From positions 1 to 48,121 of the IMG/VR virus record IMGVR_UViG_3300009551_000060: a stretch of DNA of 48,121 nt; one strand, given 5' to 3'. This document shows, piece after piece, positions 1 to 7,498 of the stretch (within the stretch, counting starts at the first letter, position 1; every line of letters starts with the position of its first letter). The notes under the pieces are model-generated. The model did not search any database and was not told the DNA's origin. It saw only the letters and a list, made by a program, of their open reading frames with translations. Made by a program: the position numbers and the translations under genes. The DNA comes from a virus.

Positions 1-584
1 AACGCGTCCTGGTTCTCGGCAGAGACGCCGAGCCAGACGTTCGGCAGCGGCCAGCTGCCGGAACGCATCGTCGCTTCGGCGATCGGTGGATGCTTGATCC
101 ATGCGTCGCCCAGAGCCCTACGGACGAAGTAATGAAGCACGTCGCGCGGTCGATAGTCGTCCTCGGTTGAGCAGTTGTTGTACAGCCACTGAAACCACTC
201 CGGCAATCGCTCTGCGCGCTTCGTCAGCGTCAGGAACGTGTGCTGCGAGCACGCCGCCTTCACGCCGAAGACCGCGGCGATCTCCTCGTTCGTGAATCCC
301 GCGTGGAACAGATCGCTCATGCTGTTCGTGAACACCGTCGACGGATCGCGCCACGACAGCGGCTCCGCGAGCTTGTGAGCCGCCAGACGGACGGTGCCGT
401 TCCACTTGCGCGTCTTGAGGTTGATGAGGCCCTTCGACCAGCCAGACTCCGCGAAACGGGCCGCCATCCGCTCGGCATAGCAGTTCTCGCACCCGGTGCT
501 CTTGCGCGAGCATCCCTGCGCGACGTTCCAGGTGCGGCCGATCGTGCCCGGCCGATGAGTCCACTCGATTGCGGTCTTACCCAT
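1..584 (-). CDS. Phage Gp37/Gp68 (DUF5131) family protein, truncated by the window edge
   Basis: The ATG at 584 opens a frame that stays open to base 1, so about 194 N-terminal residues are visible and the C-terminus lies outside. The start MGKTAIEWTHRPGTIGRTWN and the cluster C-x6-C-x2-C (CSRKSTGCENCYAERMA, about residues 25-40) match the phage Gp37/Gp68 (DUF5131) family, whose cysteine motif resembles radical-SAM iron-sulfur sites. A later stretch HTFLTLTKRAERL is also typical. The reaction is not established for this family. The start overlaps the end of the upstream gene by 8 bases. It is the most distal visible gene of the leftward operon. Confidence 0.85.
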   Translation of the reverse strand, partial: MGKTAIEWTHRPGTIGRTWNVAQGCSRKSTGCENCYAERMAARFAESGWSKGLINLKTRKWNGTVRLAAHKLAEPLSWRDPSTVFTNSMSDLFHAGFTNEEIAAVFGVKAACSQHTFLTLTKRAERLPEWFQWLYNNCSTEDDYRPRDVLHYFVRRALGDAWIKHPPIAEATMRSGSWPLPNVWLGVSAENQDA

Positions 585-909
585 CTCCCTGCTCCTCGCC
601 ATGATGGACGATCGCGTGCGCGAGCCAGCCGGACTCCTCGTTGCCGAAAAGCAAACGCTTGGTCATCGGGCCAACTCGATCGAGCCAGCCGTAATACTCG
701 GCAATCGACAGCACTGACATGTGTTGTCCGCGTCGCCCGGCGATGTACTCCGCCAGCGTTGCCGCTCTCAACTCCAATTGCGCGGCCGGCGTGTCGTTGG
801 CTTTGCCGAGGCTCAGCCATTCGCCACAGCGCGTGCAGACTCGGTACTGCATGCCGACGCGGCGGCTCACGTAAGACCGACTGTCCTTGGGATGCCTGCA
901 CTTGCTCAT
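577..909 (-). CDS. Small Cys-containing protein, unknown function
   Basis: A 110-residue protein beginning MSKCRHPKDSRSYVS. The N-terminal third carries a C-H pair and C-x2-C (CTRCGEWL), which look like a degenerate zinc ribbon; the rest is helical with no recognised domain. The ATG overlaps the stop of the upstream gene as ATGA, and its own TAA lies 5 bases inside the next gene, so it is translationally coupled on both sides. The family is not recognised; the metal-binding role is inferred only from the cysteines. Confidence 0.75.
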   Translation of the reverse strand: MSKCRHPKDSRSYVSRRVGMQYRVCTRCGEWLSLGKANDTPAAQLELRAATLAEYIAGRRGQHMSVLSIAEYYGWLDRVGPMTKRLLFGNEESGWLAHAIVHHGEEQGDG

Positions 910-1085
910 CGTCCGGCCGTCCTTGCCGCCCGAATCACTTCGAGCAACGTCCTGTCCAGGCTCGTCTCCAATGCGTTCAGTTCCGCTTCGAGCCGGTACA
1001 CCTTGGCCTTTAGCTCGTCACGTTCGGTAACGAGCTCGGCGATGACCTTCTCGGAGCTGCGCTTATCATGCTCGGCGTCGGTCAT
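906..1085 (-). CDS. Short coiled-coil protein
   Basis: A 59-residue, strongly charged protein beginning MTDAEHDKRSSEKVIAELV and continuing as a heptad-like helix (ERDELKAKVYRLEAELNALE). The chosen ATG forms ATGA overlaps with the gene on each side; the longer frame starting at 1109 would intrude further into its neighbour. Probably a small oligomerising protein; function unknown. Confidence 0.7.
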   Translation of the reverse strand: MTDAEHDKRSSEKVIAELVTERDELKAKVYRLEAELNALETSLDRTLLEVIRAARTAGR

Positions 1086-1468
1086 CGTCCGGCCTTTCGC
1101 TCTCGCCACAGCTGTTCACGGAGCGCGCTGGCGAGTTTCTTCCAATCCTGATCGGCGCGGCTGCAGTCGCACCCCATCGGCACGAATCCGTGCGAGTCGT
1201 CCCAGCGATGACTCGCTGGCGCATCTCCGCACCAGCAGCACTCGGGGTCGATCGCGTTCCCGCAGCCGCTGCAGTGCGGTCCGGTCGCGTCTTCGATCTG
1301 CTGACGAAGCTCGACGTTCTCGGCCTTCAGTCGATTGTAGGCCGCTTGCGAGACGCCGACGATCACACGACTGCGGCTGGCGCTGCCATCGGTCAGCGAG
1401 CGCAGGATCTCGCACTCGCGCTCGGTGGCGCGAAGCTGCTCGCGAAGCTGGGCGATCTCGTCGGTCAT
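1082..1468 (-). CDS. Coiled-coil protein with a Cys-rich C-terminal half
   Basis: A 128-residue protein. Residues 1-60 are a predicted coiled coil (MTDEIAQLREQLRATERE...), followed by closely spaced cysteines (CSGCGNAIDPECCWCGD and later CDC) that look like a zinc-binding module, then a basic helical tail. The ATG at 1468 forms an ATGA overlap with the upstream gene; an in-frame earlier ATG at 1531 would add an arginine-rich, non-protein-like segment and was not used. Function unknown. Confidence 0.75.
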   Translation of the reverse strand: MTDEIAQLREQLRATERECEILRSLTDGSASRSRVIVGVSQAAYNRLKAENVELRQQIEDATGPHCSGCGNAIDPECCWCGDAPASHRWDDSHGFVPMGCDCSRADQDWKKLASALREQLWRERKAGR

Positions 1469-1878
1469 CGTCCGTCCACCTTCCAAGCGGCCTCGGCGCG
1501 CACGAACGCGTCGACCACCTGCTCGTTGCATAGGTCGTTGAGCACGCCGCCGTCCTGGCGGATCGTTGCCCAGTCCCAGTTACGTAAGACGTTGACGATC
1601 GGCGCGAGCGCCTCGAACTCGGCCCGCATCGCCGCGTTCGCGGCGTGCAACGCGTCGATCGCCACGCGCGAGCCGTCGCGTGCGGTCAGCAGCTCCTCGA
1701 CCAGCGTCGGCGCGGCAGCGATGAACGCCGCATCCGCCGGCGCCTCGCCGACGTCCGCGACCCAACAGCCGTTCGCGTCGAGCACGACACAGCGGCCGTG
1801 ATCGTACTCGTTGACGGTCCACGGCGCGGGCTGCGTCAGGCCGTCGAGAAGGGTCTTCGCGTCGGGCGGCATCGACAT
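1465..1878 (-). CDS. Small phage protein, unknown function
   Basis: A 137-residue protein from ATG 1878 (MSMPPDAKTLLDGL). A second Met lies two codons in. It has a conserved-looking pattern: WTVNEYDHGRCVVLDANG, then DVGEAPADAAFIAAAPTLVEELL, then a helical C-terminus. The arrangement resembles short phage proteins of unknown role that carry an AxFIAAAP segment. It sits between the SSB-like gene (4-base gap) and the downstream coiled-coil gene (ATGA overlap). Confidence 0.75.
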   Translation of the reverse strand: MSMPPDAKTLLDGLTQPAPWTVNEYDHGRCVVLDANGCWVADVGEAPADAAFIAAAPTLVEELLTARDGSRVAIDALHAANAAMRAEFEALAPIVNVLRNWDWATIRQDGGVLNDLCNEQVVDAFVRAEAAWKVDGR

Positions 1879-1882
1879 GGCG

Positions 1883-2470
1883 CTACCGCAGCACCTTGGC
1901 GATCGCGCTCGGCTCCGCGGCGAGGGCGCAGCTGGCGAACGGCAGATCGTCGTCCTTCGGGCTGGGCGCGTTTGGGTGCCGTGCCTGCGTCGAGCCGCCA
2001 TTCGGCTTCCGCTGCGGCGGCGCCGAGCGCGCATTGCGGAGCGCGCCCTTCATCTGCGCAGCGAACGCCTTGAGGTCATTGCCGACGAGCGGCTGCTTGG
2101 CCTTGAAGCGGCCGGCGCCGACGCGGTTCACCCACTTCACCTTGAGCTGCCACTCGCCTTTGTACTCCTCGACGTCGCACACGATATCGACCTCGGCCGG
2201 CAGGTGCTGCGCGCAGCCGTCGCGATCGAGATCCTCGAGCACGGCGAGGTCGTCGCTGTTGAACCCCATGTGCTGCAGCGACTCGATCGTCCGCGCCGTC
2301 GTCTTGTCGGTGAAGTAGAGCAGCGCGGTGATCGTCTCGCCCGCGAAACCCTCGTCGAGAACCTCGAAGCCAACGGCGATGTACTTTGTCGCGTTCTCGT
2401 TGTCGGACACGCCGAATCCGGTGTTGACGGCCTTGGCGCGATACGTGGCTTTCTCCTGAGGAAGCGACAT
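1883..2470 (-). CDS. Putative single-stranded DNA-binding (DUF669-like) protein
   Basis: 195 residues. The first about 135 residues look like a beta-rich phage DNA-binding module (YRAKAVNTGFGVSDNENATKY, then EVDIVCDVEEYKGEWQLKVKW), as in DUF669/SSB-like phage proteins. A basic, Pro-rich linker and an acidic PKDDDLPF motif follow, reminiscent of the DDDIPF tip of bacterial SSB, but here followed by about 18 more residues. It lies next to a RecA-fold ATPase and a Cas4-like nuclease, a combination typical of phage recombination modules. The role is inferred from this context and the motif; direct family membership needs a profile search. Confidence 0.65.
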   Translation of the reverse strand: MSLPQEKATYRAKAVNTGFGVSDNENATKYIAVGFEVLDEGFAGETITALLYFTDKTTARTIESLQHMGFNSDDLAVLEDLDRDGCAQHLPAEVDIVCDVEEYKGEWQLKVKWVNRVGAGRFKAKQPLVGNDLKAFAAQMKGALRNARSAPPQRKPNGGSTQARHPNAPSPKDDDLPFASCALAAEPSAIAKVLR

Positions 2471-2472
2471 GT

Positions 2473-3576
2473 TCAGATCTCCTTGCTCTGCGCCTGCGTC
2501 GCCGCGAGGCCGGTGTAGATGCGGTTGAGGGTGTCGGTGTCAGCGGTCGACAGCATGTCGAGCACCGCATGGCGCGTGGTTTGTTTGCCGGCGGCGGTCG
2601 TGAACTCGTCCGCGCCGATGCGGTTCAGCTCGGTGCGGATCTGGTCCGCGATCGACGGCTGGCCCGCGACGCCGCGCTCGCGCGCGATCGCGTCGGCGAT
2701 CTGCGCCCACGGCCGCTCCGCCGGGATCTCGATCTGCGCGGGCATGGGCGTGACGAGCCGCCACTTGGCGTCCCACACCGCGTCGCGCGCGAGCTCGAGG
2801 ATGCGGCGGTTCGTCGTCCAGCCCCGCGCGCGCTTGTCCTGTGAGGCGTCGTCCTCGAGCTTCTTCGCTCCGCCCTCGAAGTGGAGGAAACCGACGATGT
2901 CGCACCACTCGATGAGCGCGCCAGCGAAGCTCTTGTCGTTCGACGCGTGAACCTTGAGCGTCCAGCGGTGGTAGTTCTCGCCCTCGGGATTCTTGAACTC
3001 GATCGCCTGCGCGTGGCAGACGATGATCACGGTGACGCCGATCGCGCGGAGCAAGTCGAGCTTGGCCTGGAAGCGGCGCAGCTCCTCGATCGCGGCGCGA
3101 TAGCCCTTGCCGTATCCGCCGCCGACCTTCTCGATCGAGTCGACCTTGTGCTTCGTGCACAGGTGTCGGTGGATCAGCGCCTCGATCGCGTCGCCGGTGT
3201 CGAGGCCGAACGCGCCGTAGCCGTAGCAGCGGTGCGCGATCGCGTTGTCGACGCCTTCGCACAGCTGATCGTAGTTGCGCGGCCGGAACTCGTCGGGCTC
3301 TCCGGGGTTGAACGGGTAGCGCGCGACCTCGAGCTGGCCGCTACCGCCCTCGACGTCCGCGAAGAGCGCGTCGGCGTCGGCGGTGAGCGTCGTCTTGCCG
3401 ACGCCCGGCGGCCCGTAGATCAAGACGCGCGGCGGTAAGCCGAGCCGCTGCTTGACGATGAGCTTCGACAGGTCCCGCTGTGCGGGTCCGGACGGCTTCG
3501 TGGTTGCCGCGGCGGCCGGCCGCGGTGCGGGCGTCGATGTCGACGCGGGCGTCTTGCTGGGTGTCGGTGTTGCCAT
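2473..3576 (-). CDS. RecA-fold ATPase (AAA_24/Sak4-like), recombination
   Basis: 367 residues. A Thr/Pro/Ala-rich disordered leader (about 1-35) precedes a P-loop domain: Walker A GPPGVGKT at 55-62, a Walker B-like AFGLDTGD segment near residue 125, and a VTVIIVCHAQ strand. This is the pattern of phage nucleotide-binding AAA_24 proteins, some of which (Sak4) act as single-strand annealing recombinases. The C-terminal about 100 residues are helical. It lies between the SSB-like gene (2-base gap) and the Cas4-like nuclease. Assignment as a recombinase is inferred; ATP binding is well supported. Confidence 0.85.
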   Translation of the reverse strand: MATPTPSKTPASTSTPAPRPAAAATTKPSGPAQRDLSKLIVKQRLGLPPRVLIYGPPGVGKTTLTADADALFADVEGGSGQLEVARYPFNPGEPDEFRPRNYDQLCEGVDNAIAHRCYGYGAFGLDTGDAIEALIHRHLCTKHKVDSIEKVGGGYGKGYRAAIEELRRFQAKLDLLRAIGVTVIIVCHAQAIEFKNPEGENYHRWTLKVHASNDKSFAGALIEWCDIVGFLHFEGGAKKLEDDASQDKRARGWTTNRRILELARDAVWDAKWRLVTPMPAQIEIPAERPWAQIADAIARERGVAGQPSIADQIRTELNRIGADEFTTAAGKQTTRHAVLDMLSTADTDTLNRIYTGLAATQAQSKEI

Positions 3577-3609
3577 GCTGATGGCTCCTCGTGGTCCTGG
3601 CGGACCGGG

Positions 3610-4683
3610 TTAAGCCGCGCTCGCGATCTCGGGATGAGCCTCGCCACGCGGAAACAGGGATTCGTCGTTGATGGATGCGCGGCCAGTGCAGGCCGCGAAG
3701 TAGCTGCAGGCCTCGCGACCGCGCACGCACGCGTCGTAGGACGGTGGCGCCAGGCGCCTCTCGTCGAGCGCGCGCATCGACTCGACGGTGTCGATCAGGT
3801 CCTGGCGCATGCGCGGAAACTCGTTGTCGAGTCGAACCACGATGCTGCGAGCCAGGAAGTCGTCGCTGCGTTCCGCGACCTCGTCGGCGACTCGGTCGAT
3901 GAACTCCTCGATCGTCTCGTCGGTGTCGCGCTGGTTCGCGTGGAGCCGGGGCGCCTCGGGCTTGCCGTCGGCGTCGAGCCGCCATCCGCCGCCCTTGCAG
4001 ATCGAGCATGGGTGGTCGCCGACGACGCCGCTGCCTTGCTTGCCCTGCAGGTTGCCGCCGCAGATCTTGCAGCCCTTGTTCTGGGTGTACTTGCGGATCT
4101 CGATCGGCGTCGCGAGCTTGGGATCGTGCATCGGTCGCTTGAGCACGTCGTAGACGCAGCCCGCGACCTCGACATCGAGACCGAACGCTGCGCCGTCGAC
4201 GTAGATGCTGACCTGCGTGTCGATCGCGAGGCGGTCCCAGTACAGGGCGCCCGCGCTGGTGTCGGCGGTGCTCGTCTTGTGCTCGACGACGTAGCACTTG
4301 CCGTCGCGACGATCGCGGATGAGCGCGTCGATCTTGCCGCCGATCTCGATGTCGCCCAGGAAGTACCGGAACTCGACCTCGACGGCCAAGATCTCCCAGT
4401 CCTCGGATCCCCAGCGCGCGTCGTACGCGACGACGAGCACGCGCATGCGGGCGCGGTCGACCTCCGACACGTCGAGCTCGTCGATCGTGGCGAGAGCTGC
4501 GCCGACCCGATCTTCGCCAGCCTTCCATGCCAGGTACCACTGCTCGAGCGCCTTGTGGATGCCGGTGCCGAAGGCCATCGCTGCGGTGGCGTGCGTCATG
4601 ATGCGCAGCGCGTAGCGGTAGAAGTGGGCCCGCTTGCACTGGTTCCAGACGCGCAGCCGGGACGCGGTGTAGAGCTCGCTCAC
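3610..4683 (-). CDS. Cas4/AddB-like PD-(D/E)XK exonuclease with Fe-S cysteines
   Basis: 357 residues. Nuclease core: H43, D119 (GGKIDA) and E134-x-K136 (VVEHKTS). Cys16 near the N-terminus plus C319-x6-C326-x5-C332 near the C-terminus match the four-cysteine [4Fe-4S] arrangement of Cas4 and AddB nucleases. An insertion at about 203-232 contains C205-x2-C208 and C226-x2-C229, an extra zinc-ribbon-like knuckle. It probably resects DNA ends for recombination together with the adjacent ATPase and SSB-like protein. There are no cas genes or repeats nearby, so a CRISPR role is not indicated. Confidence 0.88.
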   Translation of the reverse strand: MSELYTASRLRVWNQCKRAHFYRYALRIMTHATAAMAFGTGIHKALEQWYLAWKAGEDRVGAALATIDELDVSEVDRARMRVLVVAYDARWGSEDWEILAVEVEFRYFLGDIEIGGKIDALIRDRRDGKCYVVEHKTSTADTSAGALYWDRLAIDTQVSIYVDGAAFGLDVEVAGCVYDVLKRPMHDPKLATPIEIRKYTQNKGCKICGGNLQGKQGSGVVGDHPCSICKGGGWRLDADGKPEAPRLHANQRDTDETIEEFIDRVADEVAERSDDFLARSIVVRLDNEFPRMRQDLIDTVESMRALDERRLAPPSYDACVRGREACSYFAACTGRASINDESLFPRGEAHPEIASAA

Positions 4684-4735
4684 GCAGCCCTCCTCGACGC
4701 GAAGGTGCGGCCGGTGAGGTTTTCGCGCTGGGTCT

Positions 4736-4936
4736 TCACGACGATCGCCTCTCGTTGTCGCGGACGATGCGGAGGTGCGGCGCGTTGCGGGCGAGGCGGC
4801 GGCGCGTATCGCGATCGAGCGTCGAGCGCGGCAACCGCGGATCGCGCCGCATCGACTGAAAGCCGAGCGTCAGCACCACGCCGAACACGATCGCGACGGC
4901 GTAGGAGAGGAGGTTGAAGGGCCAGAGGAGGGTCAT
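4736..4936 (-). CDS. Small single-span membrane protein
   Basis: 66 residues: an N-terminal hydrophobic segment (LLWPFNLLSYAVAIVFGVVLTLGF, about 3-26) followed by an Arg-rich, presumably cytoplasmic tail. The ATG forms an ATGA overlap with the upstream gene. The 52 bases to the next gene (4684-4735) contain nothing I recognise. Function unknown. Confidence 0.7.
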   Translation of the reverse strand: MTLLWPFNLLSYAVAIVFGVVLTLGFQSMRRDPRLPRSTLDRDTRRRLARNAPHLRIVRDNERRSS

Positions 4937-5256
4937 GGCTTGAGCGCTTTCTGTGTCGCCAGCACCTTCTCGACGGCGTTCATGCCGATATGCGCGACCT
5001 TCATCAAGTCGACAGGAAGGCCAGATTGCTCCAGGTGCGCTTCCTCCATGAAGATGCGCACGTATTCGAGTGCGCTGATTTCCTCGTCGGACAAACGGAG
5101 CGACTCAAGCTGGCCTACGACTGAGGCATTCTCGCGCAGCAGCTCGCAGTAATCGGAGTCGCACTCCTGGCCCTTGAACAAGTTCACAGACACGATAAAG
5201 CTGCCGCACACTTGGCAGTTGACCGCGCCGTTGCAGACGACGATCGCCGAGTTCAC
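4933..5256 (-). CDS. Small protein with N-terminal Cys pairs
   Basis: 107 residues from GTG 5256, chosen because it makes a GTGA overlap with the upstream stop; the longer frame from 5403 is arginine-rich and overlaps the neighbour deeply. Residues 8-40 contain C-x5-C-x2-C and two further Cys (NCQVCGSF, ECDSDYCEL), a possible zinc site. The remainder is acidic and helical. Function unknown. Confidence 0.7.
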   Translation of the reverse strand: MNSAIVVCNGAVNCQVCGSFIVSVNLFKGQECDSDYCELLRENASVVGQLESLRLSDEEISALEYVRIFMEEAHLEQSGLPVDLMKVAHIGMNAVEKVLATQKALKP

Positions 5257-5573
5257 TGAGCGCCTTCCTTGCTGCACTCGTAGCAGTTGCCGCCTTGACA
5301 GTCGTGGCGACACCGACACGGCACGAGCGGAGCTTCGCAATCGAGGCAGTAGCACTGCGGCGACGTCTCTGACGTGCACGTCGTTGTCTTGCACCAGCGA
5401 CACACAGGTCTCTCCTGTCCTCTCGCCAACATGGCGATCTCGATGTTGATGCCGACCATCTCGGCGTAGATCTGTTTCGCTCGGTCACTGTCGCCAGCGT
5501 CGAGCGCGGCGTTATGGCTAGCCTGGAGCTGGTGCCAGCGGTGTTGCAGAGCGAGGGCGATGGAGGCGGTCAT
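5253..5573 (-). CDS. Cys-rich putative zinc-binding protein
   Basis: 106 residues. The N-terminal half is helical (ALQHRWHQLQASHNAALDAG). The C-terminal half holds about ten cysteines (CRWCKTTTC, CYCLDC, CRCRHDC, CYEC), enough for two zinc sites. ATGA overlap upstream and GTGA overlap downstream. Not recognised beyond that. Confidence 0.7.
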   Translation of the reverse strand: MTASIALALQHRWHQLQASHNAALDAGDSDRAKQIYAEMVGINIEIAMLARGQERPVCRWCKTTTCTSETSPQCYCLDCEAPLVPCRCRHDCQGGNCYECSKEGAQ

Positions 5574-5755
5574 GATTCCTCGTCTGCGGCGTTTGGCCCG
5601 AAACGGATCAGCCGCTGCGTTGCGACGCGCCTGGCCTGCTGAAACCCTGGCAACGAACTACACTCGCAGTCGTTTGGGCAACTGCACTTGCATGTACCTG
5701 CCTCAGATCCGCCAAGGCAGGTCAGCTTGCAGTATTCTAGGAATACGCCTTTCAC
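5570..5755 (-). CDS. Small Cys-rich protein
   Basis: 61 residues from GTG 5755 (MKGVFLEYCKLTCLGG). Six cysteines lie within residues 9-32 (TCKCSCPNDCEC), followed by a basic tail. It is coupled by GTGA upstream and ATGA downstream. It could bind zinc or be disulfide-bonded; no homologous family recognised. Confidence 0.6.
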   Translation of the reverse strand: MKGVFLEYCKLTCLGGSEAGTCKCSCPNDCECSSLPGFQQARRVATQRLIRFGPNAADEES

Positions 5756-5937
5756 TTCGACCTCTGGTCGTGAATCGCTCCGCAGTTACACGTCCACAAC
5801 ATGTGCTCAATGCGGCGCATGCGAATCAGTCCTGGACACCGCATGCAGTACGGCCGGTAGTTCGGATCGCGTTCGACGTTGCGTGCGATTTGCGCGAACC
5901 GTTCGTCGTCGACGATGATTTCGTTCCAGTCGTTCAC
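5752..5937 (-). CDS. Small zinc-ribbon-like protein
   Basis: 61 residues starting at GTG 5937 (VNDWNEIIVDDERFAQIA), chosen for its GTGA overlap with the upstream stop; the in-frame ATG at 5958 would add a glycine run. C-x2-C (CMRC) and C-x-C (CNCG) about 18 residues apart suggest a zinc ribbon. Function unknown. Confidence 0.65.
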   Translation of the reverse strand: MNDWNEIIVDDERFAQIARNVERDPNYRPYCMRCPGLIRMRRIEHMLWTCNCGAIHDQRSK

Positions 5938-6170
5938 GCCGCCCCCCCCACTTTCCACGTGTTGAAGCAGTCAGCCAGTTCCCACGCGGCCTGCTCGATG
6001 GCACCCGGCTCGTCGCTGCAGCCACCCCAGCGTTCGCCGTGCGGCGTGACGACGTTATAGCGGTAGAGCTGCATGTGCGCGTCAAAGCGGACCGTGACCG
6101 TGCACGCGAGCACGTCGGACTCGGTGATGGTGGGAGGGAGATGCGGAAACAGACTCTTGATGACGCTCAC
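5934..6170 (-). CDS. Small phage protein, unknown function
   Basis: 78 residues from GTG 6170. The pattern of aromatic strands followed by GAIEQAAWELADCFNTWKVGGAA looks like a compact alpha-beta protein. GTGA overlaps on both sides. No family recognised. Confidence 0.65.
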   Translation of the reverse strand: MSVIKSLFPHLPPTITESDVLACTVTVRFDAHMQLYRYNVVTPHGERWGGCSDEPGAIEQAAWELADCFNTWKVGGAA

Positions 6171-6379
6171 TTCTTCCTCCCCAACAGCCGCTTGATCTCC
6201 ACCAGCCTCGACTCGTACGTGATGCGATTGAGCGGCTCGCGCGGCAGCCGATCGACGATGTGCTGACGTTCGGCGATGAGATCTTCGTCGCTGGTCGTCT
6301 CGTCCGGTTCGTCCTCGAGCGGGCCGAGGGCGGCGAGGCGATGGGTGTAGTTGGGGAGGTCATAGGAGGGGCGGGTCAT
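6167..6379 (-). CDS. Small charged helical protein
   Basis: 70 residues (MTRPSYDLPNYTHRLAAL...), acidic in the middle (EDEPDETTSDEDL) and basic at the C-terminus (RLLGRKK). It overlaps both neighbours by four bases. Function unknown. Confidence 0.65.
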   Translation of the reverse strand: MTRPSYDLPNYTHRLAALGPLEDEPDETTSDEDLIAERQHIVDRLPREPLNRITYESRLVEIKRLLGRKK

Positions 6380-6777
6380 GGCTGCTCGCTTTCCGACTGC
6401 TCGCCAAGCATGCGATTCGCTTCGGCAAGGTCGCCCTGCAGCCGGCGCACTTCGGCGCGCAGGAATTCGTGCTCGTCGAGCAACAGGTCCCAGTTGTTGA
6501 ACGCGCAGACGATGAACCTGGCGTTCGCCTCACTCTGCGGACCATTGCCGGTGACGGCGACATAGATCGACTCGGCGCCCGTAACGTCACAGCATTCCGG
6601 CGCGTCGAAGTGCACGACGTAGATGCCGGTGTTAGGTCCGCGCTTGAGAGCGGTCTCGAATTTGACGAGCGCAGATTCGTGGTCCTTGCCTGCAATACCG
6701 AACTTTAATTTGGTAGACGACTTCGCCGTCGCATTGGCACGCATCGCATGAAGCATTTGCATCTCGGAATCGGTCAT
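6376..6777 (-). CDS. Phage protein, unknown function
   Basis: 133 residues from ATG 6777; a GTG one codon upstream (6780) is an equally good start because of the overlapping TGATG junction with the upstream gene. A beta-rich middle (NTGIYVVHFDAPECCDVTG, SIYVAVTGNGPQSEANARF) leads to a coiled-coil C-terminus (HEFLRAEVRRLQGDLAEANR). Function unknown. Confidence 0.7.
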   Translation of the reverse strand: MTDSEMQMLHAMRANATAKSSTKLKFGIAGKDHESALVKFETALKRGPNTGIYVVHFDAPECCDVTGAESIYVAVTGNGPQSEANARFIVCAFNNWDLLLDEHEFLRAEVRRLQGDLAEANRMLGEQSESEQP

Positions 6778-6932
6778 CACAGCACCTCGTAGGTTCGGCC
6801 GTTGATAGAAGCGAACGTTGCAATCACAGCGTGGCAGCGCTCGCCGCTGTACTCGACGAGGAGACGGACGTCGCGAGCGCGGCCGGCTTGGGTGTAGCGG
6901 CGGAGGAGACCGGAGGCGTTAGCGGCGGTCAT
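6777..6932 (-). CDS. 51-residue protein, unknown function
   Basis: ATG 6932 opens a 51-codon frame (MTAANASGLLRRYTQAGRAR...) ending TGA at 6777-6779, overlapping the next start. The product alternates strand-like segments (DVRLLVEYSGERCHAVIA, INGRTYEVL). It fills what would otherwise be a hole in an unbroken operon and carries the same coupled junctions, which is the main support for it. Confidence 0.6.
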   Translation of the reverse strand: MTAANASGLLRRYTQAGRARDVRLLVEYSGERCHAVIATFASINGRTYEVL

Positions 6933-7098
6933 GGCTGTACCTCGCGTCGATGCCGAAGACCTCGTCGATTCGAGCCTGCGTGTTCTCGGACGTCACCGTC
7001 CGATGGAACACGTCAGTGCAGATTTGGACTTCGCCTCCGACCTGCATTGCGGGATGCAGGTGCGGCTTGGGCGAGTTGCAACGCGGGCAGCGGCTCAC
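6919..7098 (-). CDS. 59-residue protein with CxxC, unknown function
   Basis: GTG 7098 forms a GTGA overlap with the preceding stop and opens a 59-codon frame (VSRCPRCNSPKPHLH...). The N-terminal C-x2-C with nearby His residues looks like half a zinc knuckle. It ends TAA at 6919, inside the next gene. Supported by operon continuity rather than family recognition. Confidence 0.6.
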   Translation of the reverse strand: MSRCPRCNSPKPHLHPAMQVGGEVQICTDVFHRTVTSENTQARIDEVFGIDARYSHDRR

Positions 7099-7265
7099 CT
7101 CCCGCCTCCCACCGGCTTGATCAGCAGCCCGTACGCCCTCACGTCATCGCGCCGCGCCTTGCAGACGGAGCAGAGGCACGACCGGGGACGCTCCTGCTCG
7201 GCGCGGATGGCGGAGGAGCGGTAGGAGTCCATGGCGGATTGTTCGTAGTTGGACCAGTCGCTCAT
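7095..7265 (-). CDS. 56-residue protein with Cys motif
   Basis: ATG 7265 (MSDWSNYEQSAMDSYRSSA) to TGA 7095, with ATGA and GTGA overlaps at its ends. Residues 30-35 read CLCSVC, a short cysteine cluster resembling other Cys-motif proteins of this phage. Function unknown. Confidence 0.6.
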   Translation of the reverse strand: MSDWSNYEQSAMDSYRSSAIRAEQERPRSCLCSVCKARRDDVRAYGLLIKPVGGGR

Positions 7266-7498
7266 GGCGTCAGCACCTTCCCAATCAGGTCATTGAGCGC
7301 ATCAACATTCAGAGTCGACACCTTTCGACCTGACTCGTACTTCGGCAGCTTCACGCCAGCCTTGCGCAATTTGCACGACCGGATGCGGCAGTAGTCGATG
7401 CTCTGCCCAGTCTTCTGGGCGACCTGAGCAACGCTGGTGGAGCTGACCCACGCGCGCACGAATTCTTCGTTGGAGACGAACCTCTTCAATTGCTTCAC
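7262..7498 (-). CDS. Small putative HTH DNA-binding protein
   Basis: 78 residues from GTG 7498 (VKQLKRFVSNEEFVRAW), overlapping the upstream stop as GTGA. The segment SVAQVAQKTGQSIDYCRIRSCKL (about 20-42) has the spacing of a helix-turn-helix, and the flanks are basic. It could be an early regulator of the left operon. Motif-based inference only. Confidence 0.6.
   Translation of the reverse strand: MKQLKRFVSNEEFVRAWVSSTSVAQVAQKTGQSIDYCRIRSCKLRKAGVKLPKYESGRKVSTLNVDALNDLIGKVLTP

Noticed and set aside
3610-4683. CRISPR-associated Cas4 and a CRISPR array
   Set aside because: No repeat-spacer array and no other cas-like gene anywhere in the window; the recombination context explains the nuclease.
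3634-4917. 427-codon plus-strand frame opposite the Cas4-like nuclease
   Set aside because: Antisense shadow; the minus-strand gene has nuclease and Fe-S motifs.
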